Shown here in pieces: positions 1 through 6,898 of a DNA stretch of 36,940 nucleotides (within the stretch, counting starts at the first letter, position 1; each line of letters opens with the position of its first letter). Source of the stretch: Haloarcula rubripromontorii (GTDB taxonomy: Archaea; Halobacteriota; Halobacteria; Halobacteriales; Haloarculaceae); the NCBI RefSeq assembly GCF_001280425.1, contig NZ_LIUF01000014.1, positions 1-36,940 of the forward strand. The letters are read 5' to 3'. The translations under genes were made by a program, and so were the position numbers. The notes under the pieces were generated by a model that saw nothing but the letters and a program-made list of their open reading frames with translations, had not been told where the DNA came from and made no database searches.

Positions 1-282
1 GCTGCGGACAAAGGATACGACTGGATGGATTTACGCGACAAACTCCGCGAAGAGGGCGTGAGACCGCTGATCAAACATCGTGAGTTCCGACCCATCGATC
101 ACGCGCACAACGCGCGGATCGATGGGCCTCGATACCGCCAACGAGCGATGTGTGAGACCGTCTTCTCCACGATCAAGCGCACGCTCGGCGACGCCGTGCG
201 TGCGCGAACTTGGTACGGTGAATTTCGTGAACTCGTCCTGATGTGTGCGGTTCACAACATCAAGCAATCTCTAAAACAGTGA
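1..282 (+). CDS. IS5-family transposase, C-terminal fragment
   Basis: The reading frame is open from the first base of the window, so the true start lies upstream. About 93 residues are visible. They begin AADKGYDW, then give IKHREF and the segment MCETVFSTIKRTLG, which carries the expected catalytic glutamate of the DDE triad together with the following K/R residues. The protein ends in HNIKQSLKQ, typical of haloarchaeal IS5-type transposases. The role is cutting and joining the ends of its own insertion sequence. The stop codon lies 11 bases before the terminal repeat, as expected for an intact right end. The matching N-terminal part of a related transposase begins at 36754 on the same strand. 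Confidence 0.88.
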   Translation, partial: AADKGYDWMDLRDKLREEGVRPLIKHREFRPIDHAHNARIDGPRYRQRAMCETVFSTIKRTLGDAVRARTWYGEFRELVLMCAVHNIKQSLKQ

Positions 283-293
283 AATCGAACCAC

Positions 294-314
294 GTCTGGC
301 GATTCACCACGGCC
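294..314 (-). repeat. Terminal inverted repeat, right end of IS
   Basis: On the minus strand this reads GGCCGTGGTGAATCGCCAGA plus C. It agrees with 36676-36696 at 17 of 21 positions, with the core TGGTGAATCGC identical. It therefore marks the outer boundary of the insertion sequence. No clear target-site duplication is visible between the bases outside the two repeats. Confidence 0.75.
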
Positions 315-504
315 ATATATTCATAAGGTTGTCAAGATATCTCAGCGGTACGTATCCCGGGGACATGACGAGGATCGGGTCCGTTCGGAGATGGAACAGT
401 GTCTGTGCCACACAGTAGGCGGCCTCTCCCCTGCGGAGCGCGCTCTACTTTTTTTACCATGGGGTTACATTCTTGATACGTAACTGGATGATCAGACGCG
501 AGCT

Positions 505-984
505 ATGACAATCGATCAATTAGAGGCGTACGGACTTGAGCGGATGGACGACGAGGAGATCCAGGAGTTTCTCGCCACACACTCAACCGGCGTCCTCGGG
601 CTTCCGACAACAGATGTTCCGTATCTGCTGCCGCTATCGTACGGCTTCGACGATGGGGCGTGTCTCTACTTCACGTATCTGCTGGGCGAGTCGAGTCAGA
701 AAGCGGAACTAACTGAGCGGGCCGGCCGCGGCCGGTTTCTCGTTTACGAGATCGACACCGCGTTTGAGTGGCAGAGCGTGATGCTTGCCGGGGATATCAA
801 CAGTGTCCCAGAAGACGAGTGGGGGGAGATTACGGCGATGACACAAAACGCCTGGCGACCCAATACGCTCCAGACGGCCACCACGTCCGGCGGCGTCGCG
901 CTTTACGAATTCGAGATAACGGACCTCGCCGGAATCAAGCAGACCGGATTGGCGCCCGACTTTCGGGAGAACATCGAGCCGTGA
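505..984 (+). CDS. Pyridoxamine 5'-phosphate oxidase-like flavin-binding protein
   Basis: A 159-residue soluble acidic protein. An N-terminal segment (MDDEEIQEFLATHSTGVLGL) is followed by a split beta-barrel pattern with VPYLLPLSYGFDDGACLYF and a glycine- and arginine-rich stretch near residue 75. This resembles the haloarchaeal PPOX/FMN-binding group (Pfam Putative_PNPOx), which usually binds FMN, F420 or haem. The substrate cannot be predicted. It starts about 190 bases after the IS right end, with a short T-rich and AT-rich stretch upstream (447-476) that could hold its promoter. It stands alone on the plus strand, 163 bases before the stress protein gene. The family call is good; the biochemical role is unknown. 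Confidence 0.75.
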   Translation: MTIDQLEAYGLERMDDEEIQEFLATHSTGVLGLPTTDVPYLLPLSYGFDDGACLYFTYLLGESSQKAELTERAGRGRFLVYEIDTAFEWQSVMLAGDINSVPEDEWGEITAMTQNAWRPNTLQTATTSGGVALYEFEITDLAGIKQTGLAPDFRENIEP

Positions 985-1147
985 CTGTCGGTTGCTCGTG
1001 GTACCCGGACGACAGTACTGAAATGACGATGATCCTGCCCCAGTAGAAACTGGCAGATTCCGCTGTGGACGGCCGCTACGTGTAATGTGGAGTTACTAAC
1101 TGAGGACTGTCAGTAGATTGAAATAGGATGGGCACCCTTCGTCTAGT

Positions 1148-1570
1148 ATGTACGACACGATTGTGGTTGCCATCGACGGCAGTGCTGATGCGAACCGCGC
1201 GACGACCCACGCAATTGAACAGGCCGAGCAGCACGGTGCAAAGCTTCACGCCGTTTTCGTCGTCGACACGGATCGGCACTCCGAACCGGCCCTGAGCAGT
1301 ATGGAACTTGAGACGATCGAGATCGAGGAGTGGGGGAACGATGAGCTGGCAGAAGTCGCCGAAAGAGGCGACGCAGTTGACGTCGAGGTGACCACTCGAT
1401 GCTGCCACGGGAAACCGTACGTGGAGATTATCAGCTACGCAGACGAAGTCGACGCCGATCTGATCGTGCTCGGCTACCACGGCCATTCTCACAGCAAAGG
1501 CAACCAGATCGGCAGTGTGACAGACCGGGTTGTCCAGAACGCGGGGCGGCCGGTGCTGGTGGCTACCTGA
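1148..1570 (+). CDS. Universal stress protein (UspA family)
   Basis: A 140-residue protein with a single Usp domain. The N-terminus, MYDTIVVAIDGSADANRA, is the usual first strand and loop. Near the C-terminus the nucleotide-binding signature G-x2-G-x9-G-S is complete (GYHG, nine residues, GS), followed by VVQNAGRPVLVAT. The intact signature suggests an ATP-binding member. Such proteins act in the cytoplasm as dimers in stress and energy-state responses; no specific partner can be named. It lies just before the nosL group but is probably transcribed separately, since 134 bases separate it from the next gene. Confidence 0.92.
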   Translation: MYDTIVVAIDGSADANRATTHAIEQAEQHGAKLHAVFVVDTDRHSEPALSSMELETIEIEEWGNDELAEVAERGDAVDVEVTTRCCHGKPYVEIISYADEVDADLIVLGYHGHSHSKGNQIGSVTDRVVQNAGRPVLVAT

Positions 1571-1704
1571 GAAGGCGACAGACCCGTTCGAACAGGGATT
1601 CGTCGGCGGAGGTGTGTCTGAGTCCATCCGTATAAGATTCAGCCGAACACCGCCGGCGACCGAAACCGATTCCAGTGCTACTGCTCGAAACAGACTATTG
1701 AGAG

Positions 1705-2025
1705 ATGCTCCAACCGACGGCTGACTGGATCGGTCCCGGTCAATCTGCAGTGTTAATCGCCGTACTGGGCCTCGCTACACTCGGAACGCTGGCGCTGTTT
1801 GTCGTCGCAGCAGTCAGTACACGCCGACGCCGGTCACGGCCGTACGTGCTGTTGACCGTCGCTATCGGGTTACTGGTCGTCCGGTCCGTGGTCGGCATCG
1901 GGACCGTTCTCGGTGTCGTCCCAATGGTCGTACACCACCTCACTGAGCACGGGTTCGACTTCCTGATCGCGCTGCTGGTACTGAGTGCGATCTATTCAGT
2001 CGCGCCGCCGAGCGTCCCCGACTGA
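1705..2025 (+). CDS. Small membrane protein, three predicted helices
   Basis: A 106-residue hydrophobic protein with three probable membrane segments at about residues 13-37, 47-68 and 84-101. An arginine-rich loop (TRRRRSRP) after the first segment should face the cytoplasm. The start ATG follows a purine-rich stretch (gagag). Haloarchaeal copper and nitrous-oxide gene groups often include small membrane proteins of this sort next to a regulator, but I do not recognise a named function. It lies 58 bases before nosL on the same strand, so it may share its transcript and help in copper handling or membrane sensing. Confidence 0.65.
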   Translation: MLQPTADWIGPGQSAVLIAVLGLATLGTLALFVVAAVSTRRRRSRPYVLLTVAIGLLVVRSVVGIGTVLGVVPMVVHHLTEHGFDFLIALLVLSAIYSVAPPSVPD

Positions 2026-2083
2026 CCGGCGTTTCGACGGTCGCACCATGAACCATTTGGTGTCGTTCAGTGTACTACCTCGT

Positions 2084-2650
2084 ATGTCCAAACATACGAC
2101 AGGGTTCACACGGCGATGCTTCTTAGCCGGGGCTGGGACTGTGGCAGTCGTCTCGCTTTCGGGGTGTCTGGGAACCAGTGAGGAGATGGACCCGGTCAGC
2201 ATCGAAAGCGGCCAGAACTGTGACCAGTGTGGAATGGTTATCGACCAGCACCCGGGACCAACTGGCCAAACGTACTATCAGAACAATTCGCCCGAGGGCC
2301 ACGACCCGCCGGCACGGTTCTGCAGTACGACCTGCACGTATCGCCACCGGTTCGCCAAAGAACAGTCGGGGTGGACGCCCGCGGAAACGTTCCTCACCGA
2401 CTACAGTACAGTTGACTACGAGACCCGGACCGACGGGGGAAAGACAATCATCTCCCGACATCCGGGGCGAGAAGCCTTCGCTTCGACGGAAAGCCTCACC
2501 GTCGTCGCGAACTCCGAGGTAGAGGGTGCGATGGGGACCGCTATCGTTCCGTTTAGCAACAGCGGGGACGCCGCGTCGTTTGCCGAAGAGTACGGCGGTC
2601 AGACACTTCCCGCGGATGAGATATCGCGGGAACTGGTCGGCGGGATGTAG
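2084..2650 (+). CDS. nosL: NosL-family copper lipoprotein
   Basis: A protein of 188 residues when started at this ATG. An upstream in-frame ATG at 1985 would overlap the previous gene and add 33 non-signal residues. The N-terminus is a twin-arginine lipoprotein signal: TRRCFLAGAG, a hydrophobic stretch, then lipobox LSGC with the lipid-bearing cysteine at residue 28. The mature part opens with C46-D-Q-C49-G-M51, the CxxCGM Cu(I)-binding motif of NosL. An additional cysteine pair (FCSTTC) is nearby, and the C-terminal half (IVPFSNSGDAASFAEEYGG) is typical of the family. NosL delivers copper to nitrous oxide reductase outside the membrane. The matching nosDFY genes converge on this region; nosZ is not in the window. 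Confidence 0.9.
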   Translation: MSKHTTGFTRRCFLAGAGTVAVVSLSGCLGTSEEMDPVSIESGQNCDQCGMVIDQHPGPTGQTYYQNNSPEGHDPPARFCSTTCTYRHRFAKEQSGWTPAETFLTDYSTVDYETRTDGGKTIISRHPGREAFASTESLTVVANSEVEGAMGTAIVPFSNSGDAASFAEEYGGQTLPADEISRELVGGM

Positions 2651-2720
2651 GCGAGTTCCCACGCGGTGAGAACGTTCGATACCCTGTTGTCTCGGTGGGT
2701 GGAACGCTGTCTTGAAAACA

Positions 2721-3248
2721 ATGTCCACGGTTACTGAGCAAGTGCGCTCCCACGTCGAGTCTAAACCGGGAGTTCATTTTAACGCGCTTGCAGCAGACCT
2801 CGATATCGCGACCGGACAGGCACAGTATCACCTGCGGAAACTGCGCCGTGCCGGCGATATCGTCGCCGAAGAGATTCAGGGTAAAACACACTATTACAGC
2901 CGGGAGTACGACCCCTGGGAGCGGCGTGTACTCGCCTTTGCCCGGCGGGAGACTGCGCGGACGATTCTCTTGCATCTTCTGGAAGCGGAGTCCCTGTCAG
3001 CAGACGAACTGACCGACCGGCTGGGCGTCGCCCGGAGTACGGTCTCCTGGCACGTTTCGGCACTGGCCGACGCAGAGATACTCGAGAAGTCGTACGGTGA
3101 CCGGGGTCGTGTCGTCGTGACCCTGACTGACCCGGACGAGACACAGCGGCTGCTTTCGGCGGTTCGCCCGTCGCTTACGGACCGTCTTATCGACCGGTTC
3201 ACGCGGCTGGTCGACGAAGGGCTCGCGGCCGCGACAGACGACGGCTGA
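2721..3248 (+). CDS. Double winged-helix transcriptional regulator
   Basis: 175 residues from the ATG at 2721; a TTG at 2712 would add three more. Two winged-helix domains are visible. The first is at about residues 5-65 (FNALAADLDIATGQAQYHLRKL, then a wing with THYYSREYD). The second is at about 75-130 (LSADELTDRLGVARSTVSWHVSAL, wing RGRVVVTL). Both resemble ArsR/MarR-type haloarchaeal regulators, and no metal-binding cysteines are present. It follows nosL by 70 bases on the same strand and ends two bases before the stop of nosY on the other strand. It is therefore a likely local regulator of the copper-maturation genes, by position only. Confidence 0.8.
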   Translation: MSTVTEQVRSHVESKPGVHFNALAADLDIATGQAQYHLRKLRRAGDIVAEEIQGKTHYYSREYDPWERRVLAFARRETARTILLHLLEAESLSADELTDRLGVARSTVSWHVSALADAEILEKSYGDRGRVVVTLTDPDETQRLLSAVRPSLTDRLIDRFTRLVDEGLAAATDDG

Positions 3249-3250
3249 AC

Positions 3251-4063
3251 TCAGGCCGCATCCGTCGCAAGCATCGCCCCCACAAACGTGAGTCCCCACC
3301 AGAACAGCAACGAGAGGGCGGCGACCCACGTCGGGACGAACGCCGACCGGCCCGGAACAGCCACGTACAGGACCTGGTCGAACACGAGTCCGCGGTAGGC
3401 TCCCGCCGGGGTCATGGCGAGCGCCCCGCCAAGGGTGCCCGTTGTGACACCGGCGTCAAGCGCTGCGAACACCGCCAGATCGCTTCCGACAGTGAGGACA
3501 AGCAGCCCGGCGAGTGCGAGCACGAGCGCTCGGCCCCGGCTGCCGGCGAGCGCTGACAGCAGGAACGCGATAGTCAGCGAGGAGAGCGCATACAGGACAG
3601 TCAGCGCGATAAATCGGATAAACAGGACCGGTGAGTCGACACCGCGATGACTCGCAAACACCGTCGTTTCCGGTCCTGCTGTCGTCGCCACGTTGATGCC
3701 CAGCGCCAGCAACGGGACGACGACAATAGTGAGCAACAGCAGGGCGCGGCCCGCGTACACTCCGCCGACGTACGACCACGTCGATAGCGGGTAGGTGTCG
3801 AGGATATCGAGTTCGCCACGGACGGCGGGGTCAGCGATCGCACGATAGCCGACAGCAAAGGCAAGCGTCGGCACGAGGACTTCGACGGCGACGAGGGTAT
3901 CAACGACGGTTGGAACGTAGCCGCCGGCTGGGCCACCGCCGGCATGGGCGAGGCCGAACAGGACACTCCCCGTGACCACACCGAGCGCGATATAGGTGCG
4001 TGTCCTGACTGCGCTCCGGACTTCTCGGACGAAGACCGTCCAGAAGCGGTTGCCCGCTGTCAT
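3251..4063 (-). CDS. nosY: NosY-type ABC transporter permease
   Basis: A 270-residue integral membrane protein with about six hydrophobic segments. An N-terminal cytoplasmic stretch (FWTVFVREVRSAVRTRTY) leads into the first helix. The motif PAVRGELDILDTYPLSTWSYV lies after the second helix and matches the ABC-2 type permeases of the NosY group. It forms the membrane part of the NosDFY complex, which feeds copper or an assembly function to nitrous oxide reductase in the extracytoplasmic space. Its start overlaps the stop of nosF by four bases (ATGA), so the two are translationally coupled. It is the last gene of the nosD-nosF-nosY operon. Confidence 0.87.
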   Translation of the reverse strand: MTAGNRFWTVFVREVRSAVRTRTYIALGVVTGSVLFGLAHAGGGPAGGYVPTVVDTLVAVEVLVPTLAFAVGYRAIADPAVRGELDILDTYPLSTWSYVGGVYAGRALLLLTIVVVPLLALGINVATTAGPETTVFASHRGVDSPVLFIRFIALTVLYALSSLTIAFLLSALAGSRGRALVLALAGLLVLTVGSDLAVFAALDAGVTTGTLGGALAMTPAGAYRGLVFDQVLYVAVPGRSAFVPTWVAALSLLFWWGLTFVGAMLATDAA

Positions 4064-4785
4064 GGCTCCTCTCCCCCCGGTGCAGCGACAGTGGCTCTGT
4101 CCTGTTCTAGAAGCGCTGTAAACGTCTCGTGGAGCGGCCCGCCGGTCTGTTCCCGCAGGGATGCAACCGACCCGGTTCGGACAAGGCGACCGGATTCGAG
4201 CACAACCAGTCGGTCAGCCGTTTGCTCGACGAGTGGCAGTTCGTGCGAGCACAGAACCACGGCACGGCCGGCGTCGGCAATCGATTCGACGATGTCGAAT
4301 ATCAGTCGGCTCATCGCCGGGTCGAGCCCGCTTGCTGGTTCGTCGAGCATCACAATCGGCGGGTCACCGGCCAGTGCCTGTGCGATTCCCAGAAGGCGCG
4401 TCATTCCCCCGGAGAGTCCTGAGACGGGACGGCTGGCCACTTCTTCGAGGCCGACACGCTCAAGCAGCCGGTCCGGGTCGTCGTCGACGAGGTCCGCGTA
4501 GAATCCGGCCGTCTCCCGGACGCTGAACCCCGGTCGGAAGGTCGGTCGCTGTGGCAGGTAGCCCAGTTGCCGTTCGGCATCGGGGCCGCTGTACGAGATA
4601 GTCCCGCTGGTGGGTCGCTCGACGCCCAGAAGCATGCGCAGGAGCGTCGTTTTCCCGGACCCGTTCGGACCGATGAATCCGGTGACGGCGTTCGACGGGA
4701 TGTCGAGCGATACTTCTGAAACGGCCGTCACGTCACCGTACGATTTCGTGACTTCCGCCGCCGTGAGATACGTCTCGCCAGTCAT
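4060..4785 (-). CDS. nosF: NosF-type ABC transporter ATP-binding protein
   Basis: A complete 241-residue ABC ATPase. Walker A is GPNGSGKTT (about residues 39-47), the Q-loop lies in YLPQRP, the signature is LSGGM, and Walker B is IVMLDEPASGLDP, followed by the switch histidine in CSHELP. It powers the NosY permease, with NosD as the outer component. It overlaps nosD upstream and nosY downstream by four bases each, the tight arrangement of a single polycistronic unit. The family includes many general ABC-2 ATPases; the NosF call depends on the nosD and nosY neighbours. Confidence 0.9.
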   Translation of the reverse strand: MTGETYLTAAEVTKSYGDVTAVSEVSLDIPSNAVTGFIGPNGSGKTTLLRMLLGVERPTSGTISYSGPDAERQLGYLPQRPTFRPGFSVRETAGFYADLVDDDPDRLLERVGLEEVASRPVSGLSGGMTRLLGIAQALAGDPPIVMLDEPASGLDPAMSRLIFDIVESIADAGRAVVLCSHELPLVEQTADRLVVLESGRLVRTGSVASLREQTGGPLHETFTALLEQDRATVAAPGGEEP

Positions 4786-6695
4786 ACTGGGACCTCCGTG
4801 GCTGTCTCGTTTCGAAGACGCCTGACGGTCTCGGGATTCGCAGGGTCTGACAGGGGTGCCCTGTCGACGATACTTCCCCGGCGAAAGCCGGGCGTGGTGC
4901 CACGAAGCGCTCGGAGACCTCGGACGCTCGGTGCCGACCTGAGGACGATGGCGGCGTCAGTCTGATGGAGCTGACGGTCGACGGAATCGGTGGGTGAGTA
5001 GGACTGTGCCAGCACCGGGCCAGTCCCGCCAGTGAGGTCGTACGCGCCGCTCCAGTAGTTCCCTCTGCCGTCGTGCGTGTACACACGTAGCGGCCCCGGT
5101 CCCGAGACAGCGTGACGGTCGTTCGCGATGAAATCGTTCTCGGTGACGATGTTCGACGGGACGACTGTCGACGCTCGCACGCCGATGTCGTTCCCGTAGA
5201 GGACGTTGTGTTCGTACAGGGACCGGTCGGCGTTGGTTGACATCGCCTGGGTAGTGTCGACTACCACGTTGTGCGCAATATAGCTCCGGGAGCCGGCTAA
5301 CATGACGCCACTCCCGGAGTGGCGCACGTCGTTCCCGACGATGGCGTTCGCCACGGGGTTCGTCATGACGACGACGCCGGCGTACTCCTGTCCCCGGGCG
5401 ACATTGTCGGCGACGAGCGACCGCGAGGTGTACATGAGGTGGACGCCGAAGCGGTTGTCCCGGAACGTGTTGTTCCGGACGGCGGTCCCGTCGGCCCGGT
5501 GGAGATACACGCCGTCACGCCCGCCGTTGAAGACCGAATTCTGCACGACAACCGGTCCATGCATTCCGATAACACCCATGAATCCATCCTGCCAGTCTGC
5601 CGTCCCGTTGACCGTGACGTTCTCGACGACCGAGCCGGAGGCCTGTCGCAGAACGACGCCGCTTGCGGGCGTCTCGACGGTGAGGTTCGCAACGTACAGT
5701 CCGGAGACGTTGCGACCGGTCACGGCGGCATCGCTGTTTCCGTAGGCAGTCGTCACAGTCGCGTCCCAGGCGCTGTCGTTGGTCTTCGTCGGGTCGCCGA
5801 CCGTCGTGTTGCCGACACCGACGACGTTGAAGCCGGTGACACCGACCCGGTCTGCGGTCACGGTGACGACAGTTCCGTTCTCCCCACCGTCAAGCGTCGC
5901 TCCGGGGCCGCTGAGGGTGAGTGGCTTGTCTATCGTCACCTGCTCGTCGTACGTGCCGGCGGGGACGACGACTGTCGTGTTCGGCGGGGCCGCATCGACG
6001 GCCGCCTGTACGGTCGGAGCATCGGTTCCGACCTCGACCGAGACAGGTCGATCTCGACGCTGTCGTGCCGCCCGTACGGTGGCGTTCGCATCTTTTTCCC
6101 GCGGACCGACCTGTTGTCGGACTGTTGCCGCCTGTTCGAGGTCGAACGACCGGGTTTGGAGTGTGTCCCAGTCGATGATTTGCCCGCCACAGCTATCGGC
6201 GAACGCTGCGGCGTCGTCCCGGTCAGCAAAGGGCACAACCGCCGGCCCAGACGGGACCCGCGCCGACCCGTCGACGACGTAGTGGGCCTGATTGGCCTCG
6301 ACCCAGTCCGGCGGCGTTGCGGTCCGAAGCGAGCCATCGTCGCCGCACCTGACCGGCCGGTCGCTGTAGTCGGAAACGTACACCGCGAGCGGATACCCGA
6401 ACTGCTGCTCGTGTCCCGGCTCCGTGAGCGCTGTCACAGCCTGACCGATACCGACGTAGCCGACGACGTAGCGGTACTGCGAGTAGAAGACTTGCGCGCG
6501 CGGAACGCTGATGCTCCGATTCCGGGCGATCTGTTCGTCGGCCGCCGTAACACCGCGTTGCACAGTGTTGTCGAACGCCACCGGGTCGGGGCGGGCGCTG
6601 GTGGTGTCGACGGCAAACGACGCAGCGAAAACCAGTGTACTGAGAACTACCGCGAGTAGCGCGAAGACTTGCACAGTCGTCAGAGCTGGTCGCAT
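4782..6695 (-). CDS. nosD: NosD family protein with NosL-like N-terminal region
   Basis: A 637-residue secreted or membrane-anchored protein. One hydrophobic segment at about residues 7-28 acts as signal or anchor. Residues about 60-180 resemble the NosL fold (FYSQYRYVVGYVG, FGYPLAVYVSDYS, VVPFADRDDAAAFADSCGG) but lack a CxxCGM copper motif. Residues about 220-560 form the right-handed beta-helix of NosD, with many repeats such as DGVYLHRADGTAVRNNTFRD and FGVHLMYTSRSLVADN. The tail is charged. NosD binds partner proteins outside the membrane and works with NosFY in copper-site assembly. It is the first gene of the minus-strand operon; its promoter should lie in the 203-base gap shared with the divergent formate dehydrogenase gene. 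Confidence 0.88.
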   Translation of the reverse strand: MRPALTTVQVFALLAVVLSTLVFAASFAVDTTSARPDPVAFDNTVQRGVTAADEQIARNRSISVPRAQVFYSQYRYVVGYVGIGQAVTALTEPGHEQQFGYPLAVYVSDYSDRPVRCGDDGSLRTATPPDWVEANQAHYVVDGSARVPSGPAVVPFADRDDAAAFADSCGGQIIDWDTLQTRSFDLEQAATVRQQVGPREKDANATVRAARQRRDRPVSVEVGTDAPTVQAAVDAAPPNTTVVVPAGTYDEQVTIDKPLTLSGPGATLDGGENGTVVTVTADRVGVTGFNVVGVGNTTVGDPTKTNDSAWDATVTTAYGNSDAAVTGRNVSGLYVANLTVETPASGVVLRQASGSVVENVTVNGTADWQDGFMGVIGMHGPVVVQNSVFNGGRDGVYLHRADGTAVRNNTFRDNRFGVHLMYTSRSLVADNVARGQEYAGVVVMTNPVANAIVGNDVRHSGSGVMLAGSRSYIAHNVVVDTTQAMSTNADRSLYEHNVLYGNDIGVRASTVVPSNIVTENDFIANDRHAVSGPGPLRVYTHDGRGNYWSGAYDLTGGTGPVLAQSYSPTDSVDRQLHQTDAAIVLRSAPSVRGLRALRGTTPGFRRGSIVDRAPLSDPANPETVRRLRNETATEVPV

Positions 6696-6898
6696 CTACC
6701 GGCACTACAGGCGATGTGCCATTACAGTATGTGGTGTGGCTCTCGAAACTGGCAGCGCACCCGCACACGGTCAATCACACCAGACCGGAACCCGGCTCTG
6801 GGGGCGTTCGAGTAGTGTCGGCATCCTCTCCGTCATAAAGTCGCCTACGTTTTACCGGTCGGCTACTTGTAGCTGCGCGCTCATTATTCAGCGTAACA

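Larger units (their letters stand above)
1..314 (+). mobile_element. IS5-family insertion sequence, right end (partial)
   Basis: This is the 3' portion of an insertion sequence. It holds the C-terminal part of a DDE transposase followed by a terminal inverted repeat at 294-314. That repeat, read on the minus strand, matches 17 of 21 positions of the repeat at 36676-36696 at the other end of the window. The left part of this element lies outside the window. The IS5 assignment comes from the transposase residues and is fairly secure; the exact ISH name is not assigned. Confidence 0.85.

Noticed and set aside
5319..6659. 446-codon open frame opposite nosD
   Set aside because: It is the reverse-strand shadow of a high-GC gene. 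The nosD frame has the beta-helix repeats and operon overlaps; the opposite frame has no recognisable domain.
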